A stretch of 64,000 nt of DNA from Balneola sp. (lineage in GTDB: Bacteria; Bacteroidota; Rhodothermia; Balneolales; Balneolaceae). The translations under genes were made by a program, and so were the position numbers. The notes under the pieces were generated by a model. That model saw only the letters and a program-made list of their open reading frames with translations. It was not told the DNA's origin and did no database searches. The DNA lies in NCBI GenBank assembly GCA_002720745.1, contig PBJO01000002.1:5766-69765 (forward strand), read 5' to 3'. Shown piece after piece: positions 16,401-26,591 of this stretch; positions within the stretch are counted from its first letter, which is position 1, and every line of letters starts with the position of its first letter.

Positions 16401-19400
16401 TTAGCGAATAACCACTAATTTTTCAATTTGTTCGATTGTTTTTCGGCCTTCGGGAGTTTCTGTTGATACCCTAAGCACATAAACATAAGTACCGTTACCC
16501 AGGCGATCAAAATCCCGGTCACGGCCATCCCATGGGATACTGGCATATGAACTGTTTCCTATTATTGTTTCTTGTATTTGTTGTACAGGGGCCCCGGCGA
16601 GAGTATAGATTCGGATACTCACGTCTAAAGGGTTTCCTTGCTGATTGTGTTCGAAAACGAACTGTGTAAAATTATTCATTGGATTTGGGTAGTTGTATAA
16701 ATCACGGATCACCAAATCCTCATCGGATTGTACCTCAAAAGCAATACTCTGTTCCGATGGATTATTATGTACATCCCATGCTCGAACTTTAAGGATGTAG
16801 GTACCTTCAGGAATATCCTCTAATGGATATTCTATGCGTCCCTTTGTAAAGTCATTAAGTTCTCCTTCATAAAAGTCATTTAAAACGAACTCACGTGGGG
16901 GTTGGGTATCGAGTGTGGCAATAATTTCGTGGCCAATACCGGTACCCGTGGTGTTTATCCCCGAACTGTCGCTTAATTCTACAAATACCGTAGGGTTAGA
17001 GTTCATCAAACTGCCGTTAAAAAATGAAGGGTCGTTCAAATAGAGATCCATTTGCGGGCCCTGCCCGTCATTAACGGCATCGGGATTCACTCCAGAAAAA
17101 CGAAGCTTGGTATAAGAACCCCCGGCCGTCTCCTCCGAACTCTTAGCAAACACAAGCATACGAGAAGACTCAGGTGAAAAACTCATATCTTTAGGTAAAA
17201 TGAATTGGGTAGAAAAACGCCCATTCTGTACTTCGGCTTTCCCCCGAAATAATACATCACTTTCGACTTCATAGGTACATTCAAGCTCGGTTCCGCGATT
17301 CAAATAGCACCCATAACTAGATATCCATTCTCTATCCTGAGGAATGCTCACTCGGCGTTTAGCATCGAACAAAGTGAAAACCGCCTCGCCATTAAAACTG
17401 CTATGGCGCTGCCCATTAGGTAAGAGAATCTCACCCTCCAACTCAACCGTATCCAGCGCACGTAAGCTCAGTGGATCGCTTAGGGTATCTAATTTTACCT
17501 GGTTGATGTGTGTGAAGCTCCCTTTTCGGTCAGGCAGAGCTAATCGCAAGGCCGGATCTCCCAGCAGGATGAACTTTCGCGCATTAAGTTCATTGCCAAT
17601 AGAAGTGTTTTTGGTGCGTAGAAAAATATCACCCAGCCGGAGTGGACGCCCATCGGTATCTCGCTCTAGCATTTTTTGAGAGAGGGCGATATTTAATCCG
17701 AAATTCAAGGCGGAGGTGCTCGAAGAGGTATACACTACCCGCGTGGTTGTAAAGCTCGCAATGGCTCCACCGTTATCGGCCAATACCAATTTTTCAGCTC
17801 CTGATTGGGCATCAATATCGTCGTAGCGACCAAATTGACAGGTAGCCGTAACCACCAGGGCTAACTTATTTCGGTTATTAAGTTGGGGGATATAATCTGA
17901 GAGAAAAAGCTCTTCATCAGTCAGAGTTTGGGCGTTACCATGTCCAGAATAATTGAACACCAACATGCCCCGGTTAAAGGTATCGATAAGATCCTGAGTG
18001 GCCGCGGGGAGTTGACGCCCGGCCGCAGTAATTTCTTCAGGATAGGCAAATAGATAAATTTTCTTCAGGCGAGCACCGGGTTCGTCCAGATTCATACGGA
18101 TAGCGGTTCCATCGGCATTGAGTACATGTAAATCTCGATTTCGGTTGGGCTCTGGGAAATCATCGTCTCCGGCAAAAGTGAAGAGGTTTTGCCATTCTCC
18201 GGCATTGGCAGGGTCTTCGTAACGGTAGATTTTATCCAAGGCAATGCGAGCTTCGCTACGAGTTTGTGCCGAAATACGTCCTACTCCTAGATCGACCCGA
18301 TCCGAAGAGCCAAAAAGCCCCTCTCCATCATCCATATAAGCAAAATAATCGTCGGTACCATAACTATTGGTTCGATGGATAGATTCACTGCTTTGAAAGG
18401 TAATTACGTAGTTGGTGAAACCATTTTTAATATTTTTGGTGTCGAAAGTAGCGTCGCCAAATAGCAAAAGATGTTTTGGTAGTTGCTGACCTTGTGCTAA
18501 GGCACGATTCCAAAGATATTTAAGGAAATCACGAATGGTGGACGGATCGGCTACCCCACCCGAGAATTCATTAAAAATTTGCTCTTGAGTCACGACCAAT
18601 ACATCTAGACCTTGATCGGAGCGGTATTGAGCCAGCTCCTGCGCATAAGGTAAAAAGATAGGGGCGGTAACGACTATATAATTTGGGTATCCACTGAGAC
18701 CGCGTAGGTTTTGATTTTCTACTTTTCGCCCCATGAACGGCCTGTAATACCCGTTTTGTATCCAATAGCGATCCGAGGTTTCGCTGCCATGTTGAAAGGT
18801 ATGCGTCGCCGTGACACCGGTTCCAAAGCTATTGGTAATTGGGACCGTAACGGGTTCAACCGGGTTAGAGACCTCCAAGACTTGCGGTTGAGCTGTAAAC
18901 CCAGAGACGGTAAACGAGCGCACTGTCTGCCCATCGGCGTCAGTGGGCGCGAACATGGATATTTCACCGTTATCGGCATATTGTGCCCGAGTACTAGTCA
19001 CGCGCACATAATCCACAAAGGCCTCGGTCCCTGCATCCCCATTACTCATGGTCACACTTAGCTCAATCAACGCATCACCAGAGTTAATAAAGTCTGAACT
19101 ATTCAGGCTGAAAGGGATTTGACTAAAACTATAGGGCCTAGCCGATTCAAATTCATAAGAGTTATATCCCGAGGTAAGTGAATTTACAGAAAAGGTATTA
19201 ATCACTTCTTCGTTGGCTTTGAGTTGAAATATAGGCCTACTTTCTGAGCGCACATAGATTCGGCCAGAGAGCAGCAAAGGTTCCTCTGGATTCACCTGAA
19301 CCAAAGTATCTTTGTAAATGGATACATCTTTGCCCTGAGCGGTGGACGGGATTCGTTGACCTAAAAAATAACGACCTGTTTTTTGTCGAGTCTCAGATTT

Positions 19401-20516
19401 ATTAAGCTCCTGCTCCATCCAGTTGAAATCCTCGAACTGAACTTGGTTGGCGCAGGGCGCACAAAAATCGGTCTCACTTTTCATGCGAAGTCCTGGCTGT
19501 TCACCCACCGTCAAAAAAACAAAGGTAGAATCTGAATAGGGATGAATGCTATGCGAAAACTCTCCTAGATTTCGAATCTCTTTATGAGGTGAAAATCCAT
19601 AAAACAATAGCACGTCACTGGCATTAAACTGCCCATCGGCCTCTCCTTGAATTAAGATTGGAATCTGAGCAAAATCCGCCCTTACTGTATTGTTACGCTC
19701 CGGCAACACCTTCCCATCGGTACCCCACAGCTGTAGATTTCTGGGATCTATGCTATCAAGATCTAATCCTAATTCGTCCAGATAACTAACATCCAATCCA
19801 TGAATACCCTCACGAGAAATTGGGATTTTATACCACTGCCCATTGGCTAGTGGTGTGCTATCTTGCTGCTTTAACCTTACACCCATATGCGCATTATTCG
19901 TGGTGTTGCCTGGCCAAGATTGTGGCCGCCGATCCAATTGCGGGCCATCCCACTGGTCTATATCAGGCGACATAGCCGTTTTACCCACCCGTATGTGCAA
20001 CTCCCGAGTAATTTTGGTCGAGGCACCACCCCAGCTTGATGTTTTCGCGGCATTTCGCTCATTCGGTGAAAACCGTGCCATATGAACCACCACCGAGGCA
20101 ATATCTTGTCCACGAAATAATCCAACAAAACCTGTTTCTATCACCGGTACTAGGGTACTCTTCAATGCCCATGCTTTTGCTTGAATCGAATCAATAGGGG
20201 TGGGGATGCTACGCACTTGCTGCGATAAAATTTGAATGTCGGCACTCCCCTGACGAACAGCTACTGGTAGCTCAAAAGGAGGAAGAATCTGAAGTTGAGG
20301 ATTTGAAAGTTTATACTCGATATGCGTGGCAGTTTCAGCCACTTTGAGCAGTTGTACTCCTGTATTTTGTGCCCAAACTCCATCTCCATCCGCCACTAGA
20401 ACTCCCAAGCTAATGGCAAAACAAAGCCATCTTAGGGCTATTTGTCGCACAGAAAATAACCAAGCAGCTCGAATCTGATTCGCAGACTTTGTGTCTTCTC
20501 GATGTTGTTTAGGCAT
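16401..20516 (-). CDS. porU: T9SS sortase PorU (C25 gingipain-like cysteine peptidase)
   Basis: This 1371-residue protein has a long N-terminus with a signal peptide ending near residue 50 (GVWAQ). The C25 peptidase domain (about 600-1000) keeps the catalytic dyad: H859 in NYSGHGNAQT and C893 in VTATCQFGRYDD. The C-terminal ~85 residues form a sorting-type domain (NYPNPMNNFTQF, then a Gly-Asn-Gly-Thr-Tyr-Val-Tyr motif). PorU is the surface sortase that removes the sorting domain from T9SS cargo and joins cargo to lipopolysaccharide in family members studied. The M6-like protein encoded two genes downstream is a plausible client. It starts the minus-strand run 20.5 to about 2.5 kb. Confidence 0.94.
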   Translation of the reverse strand: MPKQHREDTKSANQIRAAWLFSVRQIALRWLCFAISLGVLVADGDGVWAQNTGVQLLKVAETATHIEYKLSNPQLQILPPFELPVAVRQGSADIQILSQQVRSIPTPIDSIQAKAWALKSTLVPVIETGFVGLFRGQDIASVVVHMARFSPNERNAAKTSSWGGASTKITRELHIRVGKTAMSPDIDQWDGPQLDRRPQSWPGNTTNNAHMGVRLKQQDSTPLANGQWYKIPISREGIHGLDVSYLDELGLDLDSIDPRNLQLWGTDGKVLPERNNTVRADFAQIPILIQGEADGQFNASDVLLFYGFSPHKEIRNLGEFSHSIHPYSDSTFVFLTVGEQPGLRMKSETDFCAPCANQVQFEDFNWMEQELNKSETRQKTGRYFLGQRIPSTAQGKDVSIYKDTLVQVNPEEPLLLSGRIYVRSESRPIFQLKANEEVINTFSVNSLTSGYNSYEFESARPYSFSQIPFSLNSSDFINSGDALIELSVTMSNGDAGTEAFVDYVRVTSTRAQYADNGEISMFAPTDADGQTVRSFTVSGFTAQPQVLEVSNPVEPVTVPITNSFGTGVTATHTFQHGSETSDRYWIQNGYYRPFMGRKVENQNLRGLSGYPNYIVVTAPIFLPYAQELAQYRSDQGLDVLVVTQEQIFNEFSGGVADPSTIRDFLKYLWNRALAQGQQLPKHLLLFGDATFDTKNIKNGFTNYVITFQSSESIHRTNSYGTDDYFAYMDDGEGLFGSSDRVDLGVGRISAQTRSEARIALDKIYRYEDPANAGEWQNLFTFAGDDDFPEPNRNRDLHVLNADGTAIRMNLDEPGARLKKIYLFAYPEEITAAGRQLPAATQDLIDTFNRGMLVFNYSGHGNAQTLTDEELFLSDYIPQLNNRNKLALVVTATCQFGRYDDIDAQSGAEKLVLADNGGAIASFTTTRVVYTSSSTSALNFGLNIALSQKMLERDTDGRPLRLGDIFLRTKNTSIGNELNARKFILLGDPALRLALPDRKGSFTHINQVKLDTLSDPLSLRALDTVELEGEILLPNGQRHSSFNGEAVFTLFDAKRRVSIPQDREWISSYGCYLNRGTELECTYEVESDVLFRGKAEVQNGRFSTQFILPKDMSFSPESSRMLVFAKSSEETAGGSYTKLRFSGVNPDAVNDGQGPQMDLYLNDPSFFNGSLMNSNPTVFVELSDSSGINTTGTGIGHEIIATLDTQPPREFVLNDFYEGELNDFTKGRIEYPLEDIPEGTYILKVRAWDVHNNPSEQSIAFEVQSDEDLVIRDLYNYPNPMNNFTQFVFEHNQQGNPLDVSIRIYTLAGAPVQQIQETIIGNSSYASIPWDGRDRDFDRLGNGTYVYVLRVSTETPEGRKTIEQIEKLVVIR

Positions 20517-20939
20517 ACGTTTTGTCGTCTATCAATGTGTTTTGGAAAGCCAAGGCTTCCATCCTTAAATAAGCCCGAAGGTGATCACAATTACTGTGTG
20601 GAATATTGTAGCGTTGTGTTATAGACGTTGTGGTTCGTTAATTCTTGTGGAATGCGCTCTAACCGCACTCAAATGTTCTTACAAAACGTACAGAAAATTA
20701 GCTTCCTGCCAGCTTAAAGTCAACTAAAAGACGAAAACTTGGCGCTTAAAAAGCACCTTATGTTTAGGGGGTGTTCAATTATGAAAAAGTCACCGCTTCG
20801 CACCAAAATAATGCGCAAACTCATGTGCCTCCGAGCCAAAATTAATATTACATTTCGGGTTGATGAGTTTTAAGCCTTTATGTGCAAATACCATTCCAGC
20901 CATCGCCCTATTGAGGCATACAACTCGCTTTAATGCTTT
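20517..20939. other. Intergenic region upstream of porU
   Basis: No protein gene or tRNA is apparent in these 423 bp between the thiolase 3' end and porU. A small imperfect hairpin (GGAAGC/GCTTTCC) at about 20544-20560 lies in the probable porU leader. The porU promoter must be here, since porU has no same-strand gene close upstream, but I cannot place it with confidence. Confidence 0.5.
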
Positions 20940-22118
20940 TTAAAGCCGCTCAATAACCATTGCAGAAGCGCCACCACCTCCGTTACAGATCCCGGCACAG
21001 CCATACTTTCCACCGGTTTGCAGGAGCGCATACACTAAAGTCACTAAAATACGTGCGCCCGAGCAACCAATTGGATGCCCCATACTTACGGCACCACCGT
21101 GAATATTAACTTTAGTAGGGTCTAAATTAAGTTTCTGCTCATTCACTAGTGCCACAATCGAAAAAGCTTCATTAATTTCGAAAAGATCTATGTCTTGAAT
21201 ACTGAGCCCGGCTTTAGCGATAGACTTTGGCATTGCCTTGGAAGGAGCGGTGGTAAACCATTCAGGTTTTAAAGCTGCATTGGCATGACTGATGATGCGC
21301 GCGAGGGGCTGTATACCAAATTCGTTGGCTTTATCTTCACTCATAAGTAAAACCGCCGCTGCTCCGTCATTAATACTAGAGGCATTAGCTGCGGTAACCG
21401 TTCCGTCGGGCTGAAATACCGGACGTAATCTAGGAATTTTATCAAAATTGACTCGATCCAGTTCCTCGTCTTGGGTTATCTCAATGGTTTCGCCACGATG
21501 ACCTTTCACATGAATCTTGATAAGCTCATCTCTAAATAGGCCTTGTTTATAGGCGTCTAAAGCCCGCTTATAAGACGATATAGCATATTGATCCTGAGAC
21601 TCACGCCCAATTCCGCACTCCTGCGCGCAATGCTCGGCGGCATCCCCCATCATATATCCATTATACTCATCCCAAAGTCCATCCCTAATGATACCATCCT
21701 GAACCTCAACGTGCCCAAATTTATTCCCAAACCGCTGCTTGGGCAGGTAGTAAGGCACGTTGCTCATGCTCTCCATGCCGCCAGCAGCTACCACCTCGGC
21801 GTCCCCAAGTCGGATTTGGTCGAAGCCCATCATCACAGCTTTGAGGCCGGAGGAGCAGACTTTGTTGACAGTGGTGGCGGGCGTTCGCTCGCTCAAGCCC
21901 GCTTTCAAGGCTGCCTGCCTTGCCGGAGCTTGGCCAATGCCTGCGCTTAACACATTACCCATGACTACTTCATCAACCAAATCCATGGGGATTTTAGCAG
22001 ATTTTATAACCTCTAGTAGTGCAGTTGCACCTAATTCAGGGGCATTTAAAGAGGCAAGGCCGCCTCCAAAAGTTCCGATGGGGGTTCGCTTGGCGGCTAC
22101 AATGACAACGTTGTTCAT
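20940..22118 (-). CDS. Thiolase (acetyl-CoA C-acetyltransferase)
   Basis: The 392-residue protein has the full thiolase catalytic set: nucleophile C88 (NKVCSSGLKA), NEAFSIV, H348 (SMGHPIGCSG) and C378 (AGICNGGGGA). The length and motifs fit biosynthetic-type acetoacetyl-CoA thiolases (AtoB/PhaA), which condense two acetyl-CoA, though beta-oxidation thiolases share these motifs. It has no signal peptide. It appears monocistronic: a terminator lies upstream after metB, and the gap downstream to the next gene on this strand (porU) is 423 bp. Confidence 0.93.
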   Translation of the reverse strand: MNNVVIVAAKRTPIGTFGGGLASLNAPELGATALLEVIKSAKIPMDLVDEVVMGNVLSAGIGQAPARQAALKAGLSERTPATTVNKVCSSGLKAVMMGFDQIRLGDAEVVAAGGMESMSNVPYYLPKQRFGNKFGHVEVQDGIIRDGLWDEYNGYMMGDAAEHCAQECGIGRESQDQYAISSYKRALDAYKQGLFRDELIKIHVKGHRGETIEITQDEELDRVNFDKIPRLRPVFQPDGTVTAANASSINDGAAAVLLMSEDKANEFGIQPLARIISHANAALKPEWFTTAPSKAMPKSIAKAGLSIQDIDLFEINEAFSIVALVNEQKLNLDPTKVNIHGGAVSMGHPIGCSGARILVTLVYALLQTGGKYGCAGICNGGGGASAMVIERL

Positions 22119-22275
22119 GATATTTCCTGCTTTGGTTACTTCATAGGGTTCCCCGTAGCTATACTATCCGAATATGAACCAACAAAAGATAGCTTTAAGG
22201 TACTTTTTGGAAGAATAACGGCGAAAAAGGGCTTTAAAACAATGATCCAAGTGAATAGCGAGTAACTAAACCTAC

Positions 22276-22295
22276 AAAAAAGGCCTTTTCAAGGC
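22276..22295 (-). terminator. Rho-independent terminator after metB
   Basis: On the minus strand the sequence forms GCCTT-GAA-AAGGC followed by CTTTTTT. The five-pair stem, three-base loop and T run make a compact intrinsic terminator about 105 bp past the metB stop. Confidence 0.7.
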
Positions 22296-22398
22296 AATAT
22301 AGATGTTAATAAAACTGGGTGGTCGAATGGAGGTAAGGAGCTTACACATCTAGACAACTACTTCTGCATATAGCAGACAATTAAATTGGGAAAGAGGC

Positions 22399-23538
22399 TT
22401 AGGAAAAGGCGTCGTCTAAATCGGCCAATAGGTCTTCTACATCTTCAATTCCAACGGAAATTCGGATTAACGAATCTTTTAATCCGGCTTCTTCGCGCAC
22501 TTCTTTGGGGATAGAACCGTGGGTCATTGAGGCGGGATGAGATATCAAGGATTCTACACCACCTAGGCTTTCAGCTAAGGTGAAATAGCGAGTGCGAGCC
22601 ATAAAGGCTGTTGCTGCTTCTTGCGTATCATCGGATAATGTAAATGAGAGCATAGCACCAAAATCGTCCATCTGATCGCAGGCCAATTGATGCTGAGGAT
22701 GACTTACTAGGCCAGGATAATTTACGTGACCAACTTTGGGGTGATCCTCTAACCACTGGGTAATGACTTTAGTATTGGAAACAGACCTTTCAACACGAAC
22801 AGCGAGTGTTTTAATGCCCCTGAGGGTTAGGTAGCAGTCCATTGGCCCTGGGACAGCACCGGTAGATTTGACCTGAAAACGGAGTTGCTCTATGATGGTC
22901 GAATTGGAGCTGGCTACTGCACCATGGATGACGTCAGAGTGTCCGGCTAGATATTTTGTAGCCGAGTGTAGCACCGCATCTGCACCTAACTCGAGCGGTC
23001 GCTGCAGATATGGCGAAGCAAAAGTATTGTCCACAATAGATAAGGCTCCATGGTCACGTGCAATATCACTAAGTGCGTGGATATCCACAATACGGAGTAG
23101 GGGATTGGTAGGGGTTTCAATCCAAATCATTTTGGTAGAAGTATTTAAGGACTGCCGAATCAGAGAGAGATTGGTCATGTCCACGAAGGAAAAATCGATA
23201 CCAAAAGGCTGAAATACTTGGGTAAAAAGCCGGTAAGTCCCACCATAGAGGTCATTAGTGGCAATAACATGATCGCCGGGCCGGAGCATTTTTAGTAGGG
23301 CGTCCATAGCAGCCACGCCACTGGAAAAACAAGCACATTCATCAGCCCCTTCGAGGCCAGCGATAAGTTTTTCAAGTGCTGTTCGGGTCGGATTACCTGC
23401 CCGAGCATAGTCATAGCCTTGATGGTTGTTCGGCCCAGCTTGGGCGTAGGTCGACGTCTGAAAAATAGGTGGCATGACTGCCCCAGATGTGGGTTCGGGT
23501 TGCTGGCCTGCGTGAATGGCTTTAGTGTTAAATTTCAT
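22399..23538 (-). CDS. metB: Cystathionine gamma-synthase family PLP enzyme
   Basis: The 379-residue protein is a Cys/Met-metabolism PLP enzyme with YARAGNPTR, FSSGVAAMDA, a PLP-binding lysine K195 in HSATKYLAGHSD, and SLGGVESLISHPASMTH near the end. Sequence features (FQTSTYAQ at the N-terminus, ESLISHPASMTH) fit cystathionine gamma-synthase, which makes cystathionine from an activated homoserine and cysteine for methionine synthesis. Cystathionine gamma-lyase and homocysteine synthase activities cannot be ruled out from sequence alone. It starts only 3 bp after a TPR lipoprotein gene, so it probably shares that transcript. No SAM riboswitch is seen directly in front. Confidence 0.88.
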   Translation of the reverse strand: MKFNTKAIHAGQQPEPTSGAVMPPIFQTSTYAQAGPNNHQGYDYARAGNPTRTALEKLIAGLEGADECACFSSGVAAMDALLKMLRPGDHVIATNDLYGGTYRLFTQVFQPFGIDFSFVDMTNLSLIRQSLNTSTKMIWIETPTNPLLRIVDIHALSDIARDHGALSIVDNTFASPYLQRPLELGADAVLHSATKYLAGHSDVIHGAVASSNSTIIEQLRFQVKSTGAVPGPMDCYLTLRGIKTLAVRVERSVSNTKVITQWLEDHPKVGHVNYPGLVSHPQHQLACDQMDDFGAMLSFTLSDDTQEAATAFMARTRYFTLAESLGGVESLISHPASMTHGSIPKEVREEAGLKDSLIRISVGIEDVEDLLADLDDAFS

Positions 23539-23541
23539 CGT

Positions 23542-24717
23542 CTAGTAGGTGAAAAGGATAATGCGCAGTTCACCCAAATTTTCTGCTTTTTCAGCATAAT
23601 CCGCTTGATTGGGCCGGAGTTGTTCCATTCGCTTGTAGTAGGTTATGGCTTTGTCCAGATATTCGGCCGCTGAATCGCTCATCGTATCCACATGCTCGGT
23701 ATAGGCAACTTCTAGCATTTCGAGATATTTTGAGGTTAGATTATTGTAAAAAATAGCAAGACTTTCTACAAATGCGGTGTTAGAAATATCGTTTTGGTAG
23801 GCCTCGGTTAATTGACTTACTGCGCCTTCCATTATATCATCAATAGCCTGACGAAGACGCAATACTTCCACAGAATTGTCGTCTTTATATGCTTGGTGTA
23901 GTCGGCTCAGATAGCCATCTAGCACGATGTTAAGCTGTACACCATAGACATGGTTAATTTCGGTATCGTCAGGATAGCGCGTCAGTAAGCCAGATAAAAG
24001 TTCTACTGCTTTTAGGGATTCGCGACTAGAAATGTAGGCATTTACGAGTCCAAAGGCTGCATTTTTATTATTATTTATCTCAATAGAGCGCTGGTAAAAA
24101 TTGATAGCATCTTCGATTTTACCTTGTTCAAGCGATAAGAAACCTAGTTTTTCGTTAATCTGTGCATTTGGGGCATCCAGATTTTCTTGAGCATCTCTTA
24201 GTGTCTTCACTGCTAGTTTTATTTTTGCCGCCAAGTAATAGGCATTTGTAAGTGCTATATAAGAAGAAATTTCGTTGGGTTTAAGTGCTATCGCATTGCG
24301 AAGATGTGAAGAAGCTTCTCGAAGACGATCGGTGTATTCATCACTTTCCAGTGCATGTATCCCCGCATTGTGTTCCTGAGCCCAATAACGTTGAAGTAGG
24401 TCATCTATTTCGACATTCTGAGTAGAATCTATGCCGAGACGTCGAGCTTCTTCAAATGAATAGTAGGCTGTTTGGTAATGATAGGTACGCTGAATGGGCT
24501 CATCTGTTTCAGAATAAATTAGATGTATACGTGCTTGTTCAAGCCAGAGGAGTTGATTTTCTGGGCGTTTTGCTAATCCTTCTTCAAGTTTTTTTAATGC
24601 CTGAAAATAGGCTTCTTCTTCCACCAAAGAACCCACTATTTTAAGTGTATTTGAGCATCCTAAAAAAAAACTCATGGCAACTATTGTTGCCCATCGGGTG
24701 AAACTAATCATCTTCAT
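23542..24717 (-). CDS. TPR-repeat lipoprotein
   Basis: The 391-residue protein starts with a lipoprotein signal (VAMSFFLGCSN, lipobox Cys at about residue 21). The rest is alpha-helical, with several degenerate TPR motifs (for example around 140-250: LRNAIALKPNEISSYIALTN, INFYQRSIEINNNKNAAFGL). It should be membrane-anchored and act as a protein-protein scaffold; partners are unknown. It lies 68 bp after a second TPR lipoprotein of similar plan and 3 bp before metB, so the two scaffolds are probably made together. Confidence 0.85.
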   Translation of the reverse strand: MKMISFTRWATIVAMSFFLGCSNTLKIVGSLVEEEAYFQALKKLEEGLAKRPENQLLWLEQARIHLIYSETDEPIQRTYHYQTAYYSFEEARRLGIDSTQNVEIDDLLQRYWAQEHNAGIHALESDEYTDRLREASSHLRNAIALKPNEISSYIALTNAYYLAAKIKLAVKTLRDAQENLDAPNAQINEKLGFLSLEQGKIEDAINFYQRSIEINNNKNAAFGLVNAYISSRESLKAVELLSGLLTRYPDDTEINHVYGVQLNIVLDGYLSRLHQAYKDDNSVEVLRLRQAIDDIMEGAVSQLTEAYQNDISNTAFVESLAIFYNNLTSKYLEMLEVAYTEHVDTMSDSAAEYLDKAITYYKRMEQLRPNQADYAEKAENLGELRIILFTY

Positions 24718-24785
24718 CGAAAAAGATTTATGTGTTGCTAGGACTTTCCGTCTCAGCGGATTTTAGATTGGCATGTATGCCTAGG

Positions 24786-26066
24786 TTACATTCCTGCCTT
24801 TTTCATCGCTGCTTCTGCCTCATCAAGCATCCCGAGCGCGGTGTATAAGCGAAACAATGATTCCCAGTAGCTTGTGTTTTCTGGATCTAACTCAGCTGCA
24901 CGCTCATAATTTTCCATTGCAAGTGTAGCTTCTGCTTTCGCTAATTCATCTAAACGCATTGCCTCATCGTTGTCCATGGTGTTATTTCGCAGGTCAAACA
25001 ATGCGGCTGATTTGTTTTGATACACTACTCCAAGGGTGTTGAAGATCATTGGGTTTTCTGGCTCAATTTCAGCTGCGGTAATCAAAGCCGCTTCAGCCCG
25101 TGAAGTAAGTATTTCAATTTGCCCGCGCAATTCTTTATTAATTTCGTTTAGCTCCTCTACACGTACTATATCCTCATCCCGAAGGTCAAAGATAAGATCA
25201 CTGTTTGCACTTACAGAATCTGATAGAGTCATCACTCTTTGATAGATTTGGGTACCAATAACAAGCCGATATTGAGCATTAGTTGGATCATTTTCAATTA
25301 ATCCCTCGACCAGTTCTAGTGCCCGATCAGTGTCACCAGTTTGGAATAGACCATCAGCCATTTTTTGAATTAGAGAAGTGCTGTCTGGGTAGAGTGCTAA
25401 GCCTTCTTCAAGTGCGCTTACGGCTATATCTGGTTTGCCCATGAGGAAATTATATGAGGCATAACGATCATATTCAGAAGCCTCGCCTGGACTTTTAAGC
25501 TCAATAACTTTGGCCATAGCGGTTGCAGCTCCCTGGTAATTGCGATTCATGTAATATACTTGAGCGAGTACGTCATAAGATAGAGTAGAATCTGGGTTCG
25601 CTGTAGTCGCATTTATTAAATGCTGTATGGAGTATTCAATGGGGTTTTCAACGGTGGCCATAACTGAATCATCCAGTGCATATTCAATAGCTTTGTTATG
25701 CTCACGGCCCCAAGCGTTCAAGATAATATTATTTACTTGCTCAGCTTCTGCAGGAGTTTTTTCCATATCAGCAAAGGCGGCGCGTGCATCAGCCAAATTG
25801 GACCGCATTTCATTGTACAACGCTTCACGTGCACTGATATCGTCTGTTGCCCCAGCTTTCATATTCATCGCATAGCCGCGATAGTATAAAGCCATGGCAT
25901 TGGTTGGGTCAGTGAAAAGAGCAGAATCTGCAGCAACAATGGCTACTTCATAATTTTGGGCATCGATGCCGTCTTTAATAGGTTTGAGGAGTGGATCACC
26001 AGTACAACTGACAAAAACATAAACAGCCAGCGTAAGAAAAAACAGTCTTGTGAAAAGGATTTTCAT
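24786..26066 (-). CDS. TPR-repeat lipoprotein
   Basis: The 426-residue protein has a lipobox signal (AVYVFVSCTGDP, Cys about residue 21) followed by repeated TPR helices (DSALFTDPTNAMALYYRGYA at about 45-65; further pairs around 150-260 and 330-420, the last ENYERAAELDPENTSYWESL). It is rich in Asp, Glu and Met and shares its plan with the neighbouring TPR lipoprotein, suggesting an old duplication. Being first in the run, its promoter should lie in the 123 bp divergent region shared with ridA. Confidence 0.86.
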   Translation of the reverse strand: MKILFTRLFFLTLAVYVFVSCTGDPLLKPIKDGIDAQNYEVAIVAADSALFTDPTNAMALYYRGYAMNMKAGATDDISAREALYNEMRSNLADARAAFADMEKTPAEAEQVNNIILNAWGREHNKAIEYALDDSVMATVENPIEYSIQHLINATTANPDSTLSYDVLAQVYYMNRNYQGAATAMAKVIELKSPGEASEYDRYASYNFLMGKPDIAVSALEEGLALYPDSTSLIQKMADGLFQTGDTDRALELVEGLIENDPTNAQYRLVIGTQIYQRVMTLSDSVSANSDLIFDLRDEDIVRVEELNEINKELRGQIEILTSRAEAALITAAEIEPENPMIFNTLGVVYQNKSAALFDLRNNTMDNDEAMRLDELAKAEATLAMENYERAAELDPENTSYWESLFRLYTALGMLDEAEAAMKKAGM

Positions 26067-26189
26067 GGTATTAAAACTTGTGATAAAATTGAATTCTTTA
26101 CTGTTTTATAAAGTAAGTATATATAGTACTTTGTGCAATAATAACGCGAAAGCAATCTAATTCTTTAATATTCACTTAATTAGCTAGTT

Positions 26190-26591
26190 ATGGCCACTTT
26201 ACAGACCCAATCCGCGAAAAAAATTGTAGTTACAAATAGCGCTCCAGCAGCGATAGGACCCTACAGCCAGGCAGTTATTCATAATGATGTTATCTATTGC
26301 TCAGGACAAATTTCCTTAGATCCAGACACTATGGAAATAGTGGGTGAGGATGCCAAAACTCAGGCCCAACAGGTTATGAAAAACCTAGGTGAAGTGCTTA
26401 GTGCTGCAGGCTCAGATTTTTCTAAGGTAATTAAGTGCTCCGTTTTCTTAAATAGCATGGACGATTTTGGTGTAGTGAATGAAATCTATGGCATATTTTT
26501 CACTGAAAATCCACCAGCTAGGGAAACCGTAGCTGTGCAGACGCTCCCTAAACATGTACTCGTTGAAATTAGCTGTATAGCCTCAGTCTAA
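26190..26591 (+). CDS. ridA: RidA family enamine/imine deaminase
   Basis: The 133-residue protein has the YjgF/RidA pattern: AIGPYSQAVIHND, YCSGQISLDP, and PPARETVAVQTLPKHVLVEI with the conserved Arg (R111) and Glu (E126). RidA hydrolyses reactive 2-aminoacrylate-type enamines released by PLP enzymes, protecting other PLP enzymes. It is cytoplasmic and slightly longer at the N-terminus than E. coli RidA. It is transcribed divergently from the TPR lipoproteins and metB, itself a PLP enzyme. No Shine-Dalgarno is visible. Confidence 0.94.
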   Translation: MATLQTQSAKKIVVTNSAPAAIGPYSQAVIHNDVIYCSGQISLDPDTMEIVGEDAKTQAQQVMKNLGEVLSAAGSDFSKVIKCSVFLNSMDDFGVVNEIYGIFFTENPPARETVAVQTLPKHVLVEISCIASV

